Shown here: positions 1 to 5,850 of the stretch, in pieces
Numbering within the stretch: the stretch's first letter is position 1
Layout: every line of letters starts with the position of its first letter
Origin: Ekhidna sp.
GTDB lineage: Bacteria; Bacteroidota; Bacteroidia; Cytophagales; Cyclobacteriaceae
Direction of reading: 5' to 3'
NCBI GenBank assembly: GCA_028821635.1
Contig: JAPPDO010000072.1
Span: 1-5,850, forward strand
Length of the DNA stretch: 5,850 nucleotides
Notes under the pieces: model-generated
Told to the model about the DNA's origin: nothing
Databases searched by the model: none
What the model saw: only the letters and a program-made list of their open reading frames with translations
Translations under genes and position numbers: made by a program

Positions 1-296
1 AAGTCACTGCTGATGATAGTAACGATGGCTCCGTTTCCGACAATTTTGACATCACCGTAAATGAGGCTCCATTAGGGGCAGACGATGCAGCAGAAGTTGT
101 CGTCTTCCCCAACCCTTCGGGCCGCTACTTGGAGGTGCGGTCTATTTTCGAGGGTACATTTAAAATAATAAGCCTCAGCGGGAAGCCGTTACTGGAAGGT
201 ACTACGAATACGAGGGTAGATATCACCTCCCTACAAAGCGGCCTGTACCTCGTGCAGCTACCGGACGGTCGTTTGCTGAAGTTTGTGAGGGATTAA
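1..296 (+). CDS. C-terminal end of a T9SS-secreted protein with cadherin-like repeat (5' partial)
   Basis: This is the last 97 codons of a gene that begins before the window; the frame runs from base 3 to the TAA at 294-296. Fragment residues 1-20 (VTADDSNDGSVSDNFDITVN) match the final strands of a cadherin-like/Ig-like repeat of the type found in tandem in bacterial surface adhesins. Residues 32-97 form a type A T9SS C-terminal sorting domain: the start motif VFPNPSG (34-40), then FKIISLSGKPLLEG (53-66), then VDITSLQSGLYLVQ (72-85), and a basic end KFVRD. By family knowledge this domain directs export through the type IX system across the outer membrane, followed by removal and anchoring or release. 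The fragment is about 51% GC by hand count, richer than the genes downstream. The function of the rest of the protein (adhesin or enzyme) cannot be told from here. Confidence 0.9.
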   Translation, partial: VTADDSNDGSVSDNFDITVNEAPLGADDAAEVVVFPNPSGRYLEVRSIFEGTFKIISLSGKPLLEGTTNTRVDITSLQSGLYLVQLPDGRLLKFVRD

Positions 297-321
297 CATA
301 AGAAAGAATTGAAAGACTGTC

Positions 322-346
322 GCAGCATCCTCTTTGGGGATGTTGC
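322..346 (+). terminator. Hairpin terminator after the T9SS-secreted protein gene
   Basis: GCAGCATCC (322-330) pairs with GGATGTTGC (338-346), giving a 9-bp stem with one G-U pair and a 7-base loop. It begins 26 bases after the stop codon. A T-rich but interrupted run follows (TTATTTACATCTTTTG, 347-362). It probably ends transcription of the upstream gene, isolating it from hppA. The imperfect T-run lowers certainty. Confidence 0.55.
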
Positions 347-444
347 TTATTTACATCTTTTGTGATTTTTGTGTGTGTCGTTTTTTATTGCAAATCCACT
401 GCATTTTAGTAATATCAAATAAGAGAATAGTCGCTGCCACGAAT

Positions 445-474
445 TTTCATAAAATAGGAGTTATCCTATCTTTG
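445..474 (+). promoter_or_regulatory. Bacteroidota-type promoter for hppA
   Basis: TATCTTTG at 467-474 is a full match to the TAnnTTTG -7 element recognised by the primary sigma factor of Bacteroidota. A weak -33 element, TTTC (445-448, consensus TTTG), sits 18 bases upstream. Transcription would start near 480, leaving a leader of about 25 bases before the ATG at 505. No Shine-Dalgarno sequence is visible in that leader, which is usual for the phylum. Confidence 0.6.
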
Positions 475-504
475 CCGCCTATTTTTGAAAATTGAAGTTA
501 AATC

Positions 505-2754
505 ATGGATAAACTGATTTATTTAGTGCCTTTTCTGGGAATCCTCGGGTTATTGGCCATGGTTGTTAAAGCACGATGGGTAAACAACTGTGATGCCGGA
601 GAGCCAAAGATGCAGGAGTTGGCTTCATACATCAGGGAGGGAGCACTGGCATTTCTAAGCGCAGAGTATAGAATACTAGCTGTTTTCGTGGTGGTCGCTG
701 GTGCGTTCTTAGGTGTCATCTCATCGCTGGTAGAAACCACTCACTGGTTTATCATCGTTGCTTTTGTGATTGGGGCATTCTTTTCGGCATTGGCAGGAAA
801 TATCGGAATGCGCATCGCAACGGCAGCTAATGTACGAACCACACAAGCCGCAAGAACCAGCCTGTCACAAGCATTAAGAGTCTCATTTATCGGGGGAACA
901 GTCATGGGATTGGGCGTTGCTGGACTGGCTGTGTTCGGTCTTTCATTATTATTTATTCTCCTGTTTCACTACTTCATGAATGGGGCTTGGACCTCTACAA
1001 GCGACATGACCATCGTCTTAGAAGCACTGGCCGGATTCTCATTAGGGGCTGAATCAATAGCACTTTTTGCAAGAGTAGGTGGAGGTATTTACACTAAAGC
1101 GGCGGATGTAGGTGCTGACCTTGTAGGAAAAGTCGAAGCGGGCATCCCTGAGGATGACCCGAGAAACCCTGCAACCATTGCTGATAATGTGGGAGACAAC
1201 GTTGGTGATGTAGCCGGAATGGGTGCCGACCTTTTTGGTTCGTATGTCGCAACAGTGCTGGCGTCAATGGTATTAGGAAATTATGTCATTAAAGATATGG
1301 GAGGCACAATCAACGATGCATTCAATGGCATCGGGCCGATTCTACTTCCATTAATGATTGCCGGACTGGGAATTACGTTTTCAATCGTTGGGACACTATT
1401 TATCAGGATTTCCGAAAATGATTCCGGGGAAACTCAAGTTCAATCTGCACTCAATAAAGGGAACTGGGGTTCAATTATTCTGACGGCTATTGCATGTTGG
1501 TTTACTATCAAACTGTTGTTGCCGGAAACGATCTCGGTCAACTTCTTCGGTGAAGGCATGCGGACGTTTTCTTCAATATATGTCTTCTATGCAGTATTGG
1601 TAGGTCTCGCAGTAGGAGGTTTGATCTCTTACTTTACGGAATATTATACCGGACTCGGTAAAAAACCTGTCGTTAATATTGTTCAGAACTCAGCTACCGG
1701 AGCGGCAACCAACATCATCGCCGGTCTCTCTACAGGCATGATCTCAACTTTTGCCCCAATCCTCCTTTTTGCAGGTGCCATTTGGGGAGCGTATGAGTTA
1801 GCCGGATTTTATGGCGTAGGCATTGCTGCCTCCGCAATGATGGCAACCACTGCCATGCAGTTGGCAATTGATGCGTTCGGACCTATTGCCGATAATGCCG
1901 GCGGTATCGCAGAAATGAGCGAACTCCCGGATGATGTGCGCAAGAAAACAGATATTTTGGATGCAGTTGGAAACACTACGGCAGCCATCGGTAAAGGATT
2001 TGCCATTGCATCAGCAGCCCTGACGGCATTAGCGCTTTTTGCCGCCTACGTCACGTTCACAGGCATTGACGGAATCAACATATTTAAAGCTGACGTACTT
2101 GCCGCGTTATTTATTGGAGGAATGGTGCCAGTGGTATTTTCCGCACTTGCAATGAGGTCCGTTGGCAAAGCCGCCATGGAGATGGTGAAAGAGGTAAGAA
2201 GGCAATTCAAAGAGATACCGGGCATTATGGAAGGCACCGGAACTCCTGAATATGGTAAATGTGTGAATATCTCGACGAAGGCTGCATTGCGGGAAATGAT
2301 GCTGCCGGGTGCGATTACGATCATCGCTCCAATTCTTATTGGTTTTTTGATGGGGCCGGAAGCATTAGGAAGCTATATGGCTGGCGTAGCCGTATCGGGG
2401 GTACTCTGGGCAATCTTCCAAAACAACGCCGGCGGTGCATGGGACAATGCGAAGAAGTCTTTTGAGGCCGGAGTTAGTATAGACGGAGAGATGACTTACA
2501 AAGGGTCTGATGCTCATAAAGCCGCAGTGACGGGGGACACTGTAGGCGACCCGTTTAAGGACACCTCCGGCCCCTCAATGAACATACTTATCAAATTAAC
2601 CTGTCTGACAGGCTTGGTCATTGCTCCGATCTTGGGCGAGTTGCACGGCTCCGTAAGCGAGACATCTAATGAAGCCGTGATAAAGGAAATACCACTCAAC
2701 GTCGAGAAAGTAGCTGAAACCAAAAAAGTACAAGCTAGGGCTTCTATTCCCTAA
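505..2754 (+). CDS. hppA: Membrane-bound K+-dependent ion-translocating pyrophosphatase, predicted H+ pump
   Basis: A complete 749-residue protein. It hydrolyses pyrophosphate to phosphate in the cytoplasm and pumps ions outward across the inner membrane through about 16 helices. The substrate and metal motifs are all present: DVGADLVGKVE (201-211), EDDPRNP (216-222), DNVGDNVGD (227-235), DAFGPIADNAGG (456-467) and TGDTVGDPFKDTSGP (676-690). In GNTTAAIGKG (489-498), A493 and G496 mark the K+-dependent family; K+-independent enzymes have Lys and Thr there. The usual gate glutamate of helix 6 is absent, with G245 at 6.53 and A249 at 6.57. E183, seven residues before the conserved R190, takes the 5.43 position, as in Flavobacterium-type K+-dependent H+-PPases, so H+ transport is inferred. 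The start fits the family N-terminus, with DAGEPKMQELASYIREGA at 30-47. A poorly conserved tail follows the last helix (about 712-749). The gene has its own promoter and appears to be transcribed alone. The family is certain; the ion is inferred. Confidence 0.97.
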   Translation: MDKLIYLVPFLGILGLLAMVVKARWVNNCDAGEPKMQELASYIREGALAFLSAEYRILAVFVVVAGAFLGVISSLVETTHWFIIVAFVIGAFFSALAGNIGMRIATAANVRTTQAARTSLSQALRVSFIGGTVMGLGVAGLAVFGLSLLFILLFHYFMNGAWTSTSDMTIVLEALAGFSLGAESIALFARVGGGIYTKAADVGADLVGKVEAGIPEDDPRNPATIADNVGDNVGDVAGMGADLFGSYVATVLASMVLGNYVIKDMGGTINDAFNGIGPILLPLMIAGLGITFSIVGTLFIRISENDSGETQVQSALNKGNWGSIILTAIACWFTIKLLLPETISVNFFGEGMRTFSSIYVFYAVLVGLAVGGLISYFTEYYTGLGKKPVVNIVQNSATGAATNIIAGLSTGMISTFAPILLFAGAIWGAYELAGFYGVGIAASAMMATTAMQLAIDAFGPIADNAGGIAEMSELPDDVRKKTDILDAVGNTTAAIGKGFAIASAALTALALFAAYVTFTGIDGINIFKADVLAALFIGGMVPVVFSALAMRSVGKAAMEMVKEVRRQFKEIPGIMEGTGTPEYGKCVNISTKAALREMMLPGAITIIAPILIGFLMGPEALGSYMAGVAVSGVLWAIFQNNAGGAWDNAKKSFEAGVSIDGEMTYKGSDAHKAAVTGDTVGDPFKDTSGPSMNILIKLTCLTGLVIAPILGELHGSVSETSNEAVIKEIPLNVEKVAETKKVQARASIP

Positions 2755-2791
2755 TGACATAGCGAGAACCTACACCCGGAGTTACGGTCGA

Positions 2792-2941
2792 TCATTCTTT
2801 TTTATCCCAAGAGTTGTTTTGTGACAAAACCAAGTCTTTAATATCTGTAAGGTCTCCGTTGTCCTCAAATATTTTCTTGTACTCCTGTTTGCATATTTAA
2901 TATGAATTTGACCCTTGTCTAAATGCCGTTCCCTTCTTCAT
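2792..2941 (-). pseudogene. Possible decayed coding fragment, unidentified
   Basis: On the - strand one frame starts at an ATG (2941-2939), reads 14 codons (MKKGTAFRQGSNSY), meets TAA at 2899-2897, then reads 34 more codons to TGA at 2794-2792. The second part contains QEYKKIFEDNGDLTDIKDL and ends SQNNSWDKKE, a charged, helix-like composition resembling the C-terminus of a soluble protein more than random translation. In the other frames upstream, hydrophobic stretches also appear (for example IFMPITILLLGSY near 3170). I recognise no family. It could be the broken end of a gene convergent with hppA, or chance in AT-rich DNA. Confidence 0.15.
2814..2833 (+). terminator. Weak hairpin after hppA, possible terminator
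   Basis: TTGTTTTG (2814-2821) can pair with CAAAACCAA (2825-2833) through a 3-base loop, with C2830 bulged: 8 pairs, mostly A-T. It lies about 60 bases after the hppA stop and is followed by TTTAATATCT rather than a good T-run. No stronger terminator is visible between hppA and this point. The same bases lie inside a - strand reading frame, so the symmetry may be accidental. Confidence 0.25.
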
Positions 2942-2961
2942 AAGTGATTTTCTACCATAAA

Positions 2962-2992
2962 GGACACAAAGGCTGGCATCAAGAACACAAAG
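2962..2992. repeat. Paired CACAAAG direct repeat
   Basis: GGACACAAAG (2962-2971) and GAACACAAAG (2983-2992) are near-identical decamers spaced 21 bases start to start. Read on the - strand they give CTTTGTGTTC and CTTTGTGTCC followed by TTTATGGT. This resembles the dispersed CTTTGTGTCCTTTGTGGT-like intergenic repeats I recall from many Bacteroidota and other environmental genomes. The repeat is seen directly; membership of a dispersed family is from memory and untested. Confidence 0.45.
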
Positions 2993-3349
2993 AAGATGCA
3001 ATATTGAGAGCATAGCTGAGTATCGAAAGAAAAAACCCTAAAACACTTTTCACACCTCCGCTTGCATTGATGACAGAAAAATATCCTTAATCTTGTGCTT
3101 TAATTATTTATCATGGTTCAATACAACTAAGAGCACAGATTTGTAGCTGCCTAAAAGTAAAATTGTAATCGGCATGAATATGTATTGATAGCGTTGTTTC
3201 TGCCATTCTTTCTCTTCTTAATTAAAAAGTCTTTAGCAGTCATAAAACTTCTTTAAATCTGTGGCCGTATTCATCCACATTAAGCCTACAGGCTGCTCAC
3301 CGAATGATGAACACCTCTGAGCTGGGCGTTGCACCTCAAATAAGGGAGA

Positions 3350-3370
3350 ATTAGTTTTTCATTAGTTTTG
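3350..3370. repeat. Short tandem repeat, two 10-11 bp units
   Basis: ATTAGTTTTT (3350-3359) and ATTAGTTTTG (3361-3370) are adjacent copies separated by one base, in the AT-rich leader about 150 bases before fadD. No function is evident; it could be slippage in AT-rich DNA. Confidence 0.4.
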
Positions 3371-3384
3371 AATTTTAAACTATT

Positions 3385-3410
3385 CAGATCATATCTAAAA
3401 TATCTCAGAT
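3385..3410. promoter_or_regulatory. Symmetrical ABBA motif in the fadD leader, possible operator
   Basis: Four short words are arranged as CAGAT (3385-3389), ATATCT (3391-3396), ATATCT (3400-3405) and CAGAT (3406-3410). The two halves also contain small palindromes, AGAT-CAT-ATCT (3386-3396) and ATCT-C-AGAT (3402-3410). It lies about 110 bases before the fadD start. Regulators of fatty acid genes (TetR or GntR types) commonly bind palindromes in this position, but I recognise no known operator sequence here and AT-rich DNA gives such patterns readily. Confidence 0.2.
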
Positions 3411-3463
3411 TTTTGGGCTAACGTTGTTTGCTTAAAGACCTTAGCTAAAATGTCAGGGCATTT

Positions 3464-3494
3464 TTTGGTTACTTATTTTACCTTCTTCAATTTA
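3464..3494 (+). promoter_or_regulatory. Weak candidate promoter for fadD
   Basis: TTTG at 3464-3467 could act as the -33 element, with TCAATTTA (3487-3494) 19 bases on as a poor -7 element matching TAnnTTTG at four of six fixed bases. The start of transcription would be near 3500, about 20 bases before the ATG. No better TAnnTTTG box is seen in the 120 bases before fadD. The spacing is right but the match is weak. Confidence 0.2.
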
Positions 3495-3521
3495 TGATTC
3501 AAATTTTACACACTATTTACA

Positions 3522-5210
3522 ATGGACGAACAGCCTTGGTACGCTAATTATCCTGAAGGAGTAAATAAAGAAATAAACCCTGATTTTTATTCGTCAATAC
3601 CGGCAATGATTGAAGACAGTATCACTAATTACGGCCGCCTTGTTGCGTTTGAAAATATGGGCAAAGAGATCACCTACGCCCAGCTAGGATCCTACATCAA
3701 CCGGTTTGCATCTTATGTACACCATCATACCAACCTGAAAAAAGGAGACAGAATAGCTATTCAAATGCCTAACCTTCTTCAATACCCGGTCGCAATGTAT
3801 GGTGCATTAAAAGCCGGTTTGACAGTTGTTAACACAAATCCATTGTACACGCCAAGTGAAATGCTGCATCAATTCAATGACTCGGGAGCAAAAGCAATCA
3901 TAATCCTTGAAAACTTTGCATATAATTTAGAAAAAATTATAAAGAAGACGCAAATTGAGACGGTGATTACCACTAAAATCGGAGATATGATTGGTGGTGT
4001 GAAAGGTAGCATTATCAATTTCGCAGTGAAGAATATCAAAAAAATGGTGCCTGCATTTGATCTGCCGAGAGCGGTCTCTTTCAAAAAAGTATTAAATCTT
4101 GGTGCCGAAAAAAATCCAAAGGAAGTATCAACGGAAAATACCGATTTGGCATTTTTGCAATATACAGGAGGAACTACCGGCGTTTCCAAAGGAGCTATGC
4201 TTTCGCATAGGAACGTCATCGCAAATATGGAACAGCTACTCCAGTGGATGACGCATGGAGGGATTAAAGAAAAAGAGGAGATATTTATTACGGCACTCCC
4301 AATGTATCATATTTTTGCTTTAACCTGTAACGCATTGATGACGATGAGAATAGGAGCCAGGAACCTGTTGGTGACCAATCCCAGAGATATGAAAGCCTTC
4401 CTGAGAGACTTACGAAGACGGCAGTGGACTGTTTTAACCGGAGTAAATACCTTATTTAACCGTCTTCTAAATCAACCCACATTTCAGGACATGGATTTTT
4501 CAAAAGTAAAATTCTCGTTCGCAGGCGGGATGGCACTTCAAAAGTACGTAGCTGATAAATGGAAAGAAGTGACAGGAACGCCCGTTTGTGAAGGCTATGG
4601 CTTAACGGAAACCTCTCCTGTGCTCACTGCTAATCCATTGATTAAAGATGGAGAGACAGGATACATTGGAATGCCCATTCCAAGTACTGAAATAAGAATT
4701 TTGAATGATGAGGGGAAATCTGTAAAGCCGGGCGAACCGGGCGAGCTATGCGCTAGAGGTCCACAGGTTTTCCAAGGTTACTGGAACGACTCGGAAGAAA
4801 CTAAAAATTGTTTTCATAAAGACTGGTTTAAGACGGGCGATGTGGCCGTTATGGATGAAAGGGGATTTTTCAAAATCATTGACAGAAAGAAAGAGATGAT
4901 CCTCGTCTCCGGATTTAATGTTTACCCCAATGAAATTGAAGACTGCATTGCACTGCATGACAAAGTATTGGAAGTGGGAGCCATAGGTGTGCCTGACCCC
5001 AAATCAACGGAAGCAGTGAAAGTTTATATTGTCAAGGGAGATGAGCGTTTGACCGAAGAAGAGATAAGGGAATATTGTAAAGAAAATCTGACCGGCTATA
5101 AGCATCCTAAATATATTGAGTTTACGGATGAACTTCCAAAATCAAATGTTGGAAAAATTCTAAGAAGAATAATTAAAGAAAATGACCTTAAAAACAATTC
5201 TTATACTTAA
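3522..5210 (+). CDS. fadD: Long-chain fatty acid:CoA ligase (acyl-CoA synthetase)
   Basis: A complete 562-residue enzyme of the adenylate-forming (ANL) family. It joins a long-chain fatty acid to CoA through an acyl-AMP intermediate, using ATP and releasing AMP and pyrophosphate, at the cytoplasmic face of the inner membrane. This feeds beta-oxidation or lipid synthesis. Visible motifs are the P-loop YTGGTTGVSKG (214-224), the adenine-binding YGLTETSP (359-366), TGD (438-440), the hinge region IDRKKEMI (453-460) running into the FACS signature LVSGFNVYPNEIED (461-474), and PKSNVGKILRR (539-549) with catalytic K545. No key residue is missing. Length and many stretches (INPDFYSS, PNLLQYPVAMYG, NPLYTPSEM) resemble E. 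coli FadD (561 aa) as I recall it, so the long-chain assignment is preferred over a short-chain or aryl ligase. The start fits the FadD N-terminus (WYANYPEGVNKEINP) and has no Shine-Dalgarno. The stop is 6 bases before the next gene. Confidence 0.95.
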   Translation: MDEQPWYANYPEGVNKEINPDFYSSIPAMIEDSITNYGRLVAFENMGKEITYAQLGSYINRFASYVHHHTNLKKGDRIAIQMPNLLQYPVAMYGALKAGLTVVNTNPLYTPSEMLHQFNDSGAKAIIILENFAYNLEKIIKKTQIETVITTKIGDMIGGVKGSIINFAVKNIKKMVPAFDLPRAVSFKKVLNLGAEKNPKEVSTENTDLAFLQYTGGTTGVSKGAMLSHRNVIANMEQLLQWMTHGGIKEKEEIFITALPMYHIFALTCNALMTMRIGARNLLVTNPRDMKAFLRDLRRRQWTVLTGVNTLFNRLLNQPTFQDMDFSKVKFSFAGGMALQKYVADKWKEVTGTPVCEGYGLTETSPVLTANPLIKDGETGYIGMPIPSTEIRILNDEGKSVKPGEPGELCARGPQVFQGYWNDSEETKNCFHKDWFKTGDVAVMDERGFFKIIDRKKEMILVSGFNVYPNEIEDCIALHDKVLEVGAIGVPDPKSTEAVKVYIVKGDERLTEEEIREYCKENLTGYKHPKYIEFTDELPKSNVGKILRRIIKENDLKNNSYT

Positions 5211-5216
5211 AATTAA

Positions 5217-5850
5217 ATGATAAAAAAGATCGGAATACTACTGTTGTTATTACTGACCAACGGGTTGATTGCTCAACAAAATACGATAGTCAGTGATACA
5301 TCTTATTGGACGACGGGAGGAACCTCGTCGCTTACATTTTCACAGGTTTCACTCACCAACTGGGCAGGCGGTGGTGATAATACAGTGTCTATTAATTCTA
5401 ACCTCAGCATGTTCGCCGATAGAGTTAAAAACAGGGGAAGATGGAAAAATTACATTGACCTGGGATATGGCTTGATCAAGCAAGGTGACTTTGATTTTGA
5501 AAAATCCGATGATCGAATAGTGTTCGGCACCAAGTACGATTACCAAATTCAAAACGGTAGTGATAGATGGTTTTACACCGGTCTTTTAGATTTTAAGACT
5601 CAGTTTGCTCCCGGATTTGATACCCCTTCGGGAACTGAAGGGAGGCAGTCCATTTCAGATTTCATGGCACCCGGCTATCTGACAATTGGAACGGGTATTG
5701 ATTATTCTCCTGATGAATTCCTGTCGCTGTCATATATCCCGATAACCGGTAAATTAACCTTTGTAACCATACAACGACTTGCGAATGAAGGGGCGTTTGG
5801 TGTGGACCCGGCCGTGATTGATGAGGGGGCAGGTGAGCTGGTGGAGGAAG
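5217..5850 (+). CDS. DUF3078 family outer-membrane beta-barrel protein (3' partial)
   Basis: The first 211 codons of a gene that continues past the window. Residues 1-19 are a signal peptide: MIKK, a run of leucines (8-13), then cleavage probably after GLIA, before QQ. The mature part resembles the DUF3078 family of Bacteroidota: W31 with TTGGTSSLTFSQVSLTNWAG (32-51), then YIDLGYGLIKQG (79-90), KSDDRIVFGTKYDYQ (96-110), WFYTGLLDFKTQFAPGF (118-134), ISDFMAPGYLTIGTGIDY (146-163) and GKLTFVTIQRLANEGAFGV (178-196). Alternating polar and hydrophobic residues with aromatic ends suggest membrane-spanning beta strands. The family has no established function. The ATG comes 6 bases after the fadD stop, so the two genes are probably cotranscribed. 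A role in fatty acid uptake is possible by context only; the sequence does not show FadL features. No frameshift or in-frame stop is seen. Confidence 0.85.
   Translation, partial: MIKKIGILLLLLLTNGLIAQQNTIVSDTSYWTTGGTSSLTFSQVSLTNWAGGGDNTVSINSNLSMFADRVKNRGRWKNYIDLGYGLIKQGDFDFEKSDDRIVFGTKYDYQIQNGSDRWFYTGLLDFKTQFAPGFDTPSGTEGRQSISDFMAPGYLTIGTGIDYSPDEFLSLSYIPITGKLTFVTIQRLANEGAFGVDPAVIDEGAGELVEE

Larger units (their letters stand above)
2755..3521. other. AT-rich intergenic gap of 767 bp without an intact gene
   Basis: No convincing intact gene is seen on either strand. The stretch is visibly AT-rich and stop-rich in the + frames. It holds a weak hairpin shortly after hppA (2814-2833), a CACAAAG direct repeat (2962-2992), short - strand stretches that read like protein but are broken by stops, a small palindrome (AGCCT at 3283-3287, AGGCT at 3290-3294), an 11-bp tandem repeat (3350-3370) and a symmetrical motif (3385-3410) in the fadD leader. 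No tRNA or rRNA pattern was recognised. The length is unusual beside the tight spacing after fadD and suggests a decayed gene or a past insertion. Confidence 0.6.

Noticed and set aside
519..740. Open frame on the - strand inside hppA
   Set aside because: It lies opposite conserved HppA coding sequence, has no recognisable family and no promoter; the same applies to the - strand frames at 1809-2006, 2046-2324 and 2514-2723 and the + frame at 2259-2465.
2765..2803. Possible terminator just after hppA (CCG/CGG pairing before a TTCTTTTTT run)
   Set aside because: Only 3-4 pairs can form and the T-run is 13 bases or more away from the stem, so it does not make a credible intrinsic terminator.
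3321..3336. GCTGGGCGTTGCACC resembling the start of a GGGCGTTGCC-type repeat seen in some Bacteroidota genomes
   Set aside because: Only a short stretch matches from memory, with no inverted repeats, transposase remnant or target duplication nearby; too little to call an insertion element.
2755..3521. CRISPR array, tRNA or riboswitch in the gap
   Set aside because: No regularly spaced repeats of 25-40 bases, no cloverleaf with a T-loop GGTTCGA-like arm, and no recognised aptamer core were seen on either strand.
3869..4219. 116-codon - strand frame inside fadD
   Set aside because: It is the antisense of the conserved FadD region including the P-loop; its apparent protein is a mirror of FadD codons. 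The - strand frame at 4746-4958 is rejected for the same reason.
5293..5475. 60-codon + frame beginning ATGATACATC-like and the - strand frame 5349-5552
   Set aside because: Both overlap the DUF3078 coding sequence, which has a signal peptide, family motifs and good spacing from fadD; neither alternative has any recognisable feature.

Overview
The window looks like a chromosomal segment from a Bacteroidota bacterium, possibly of the Cytophagales or a related class. Four signs point this way: a C-terminal type IX secretion (T9SS) sorting domain, a TATCTTTG promoter box of the TAnnTTTG kind used by this phylum, start codons without Shine-Dalgarno sequences, and a DUF3078-type outer-membrane protein. 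All four genes read on the + strand.

Layout. Positions 1-296 hold the 3' end of a large secreted protein: the tail of a cadherin-like/Ig-like repeat, then a T9SS sorting domain. A hairpin terminator (322-346) and a Bacteroidota-type promoter (-7 box 467-474) separate it from hppA (505-2754), a complete membrane-bound ion-pumping pyrophosphatase. An AT-rich gap of 767 bp (2755-3521) follows. It has no convincing intact gene, but holds small repeats, a CACAAAG direct repeat of a kind often scattered in such genomes, and possible decayed coding sequence on the - strand. Then come fadD (3522-5210), a complete long-chain acyl-CoA synthetase closely resembling the E. coli FadD type, and, 6 bp later, the first 211 codons of a DUF3078 outer-membrane protein that runs off the window.

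Function. FadD activates fatty acids with ATP and releases pyrophosphate. HppA hydrolyses pyrophosphate and stores the energy as an ion gradient. The two are metabolically compatible neighbours, but the long gap argues against one shared transcript. fadD and the DUF3078 gene are spaced like an operon. The most informative detail is in HppA. It has the K+-dependent signature (A493, G496), lacks the usual gate glutamate in helix 6, and instead carries a glutamate in helix 5 (E183). That arrangement is known from Flavobacterium-type K+-dependent H+ pumps, so H+ rather than Na+ transport is predicted.

I found no clearly new multi-gene system. The most open questions are the gap at 2755-3521 and the role of the DUF3078 protein next to fadD.
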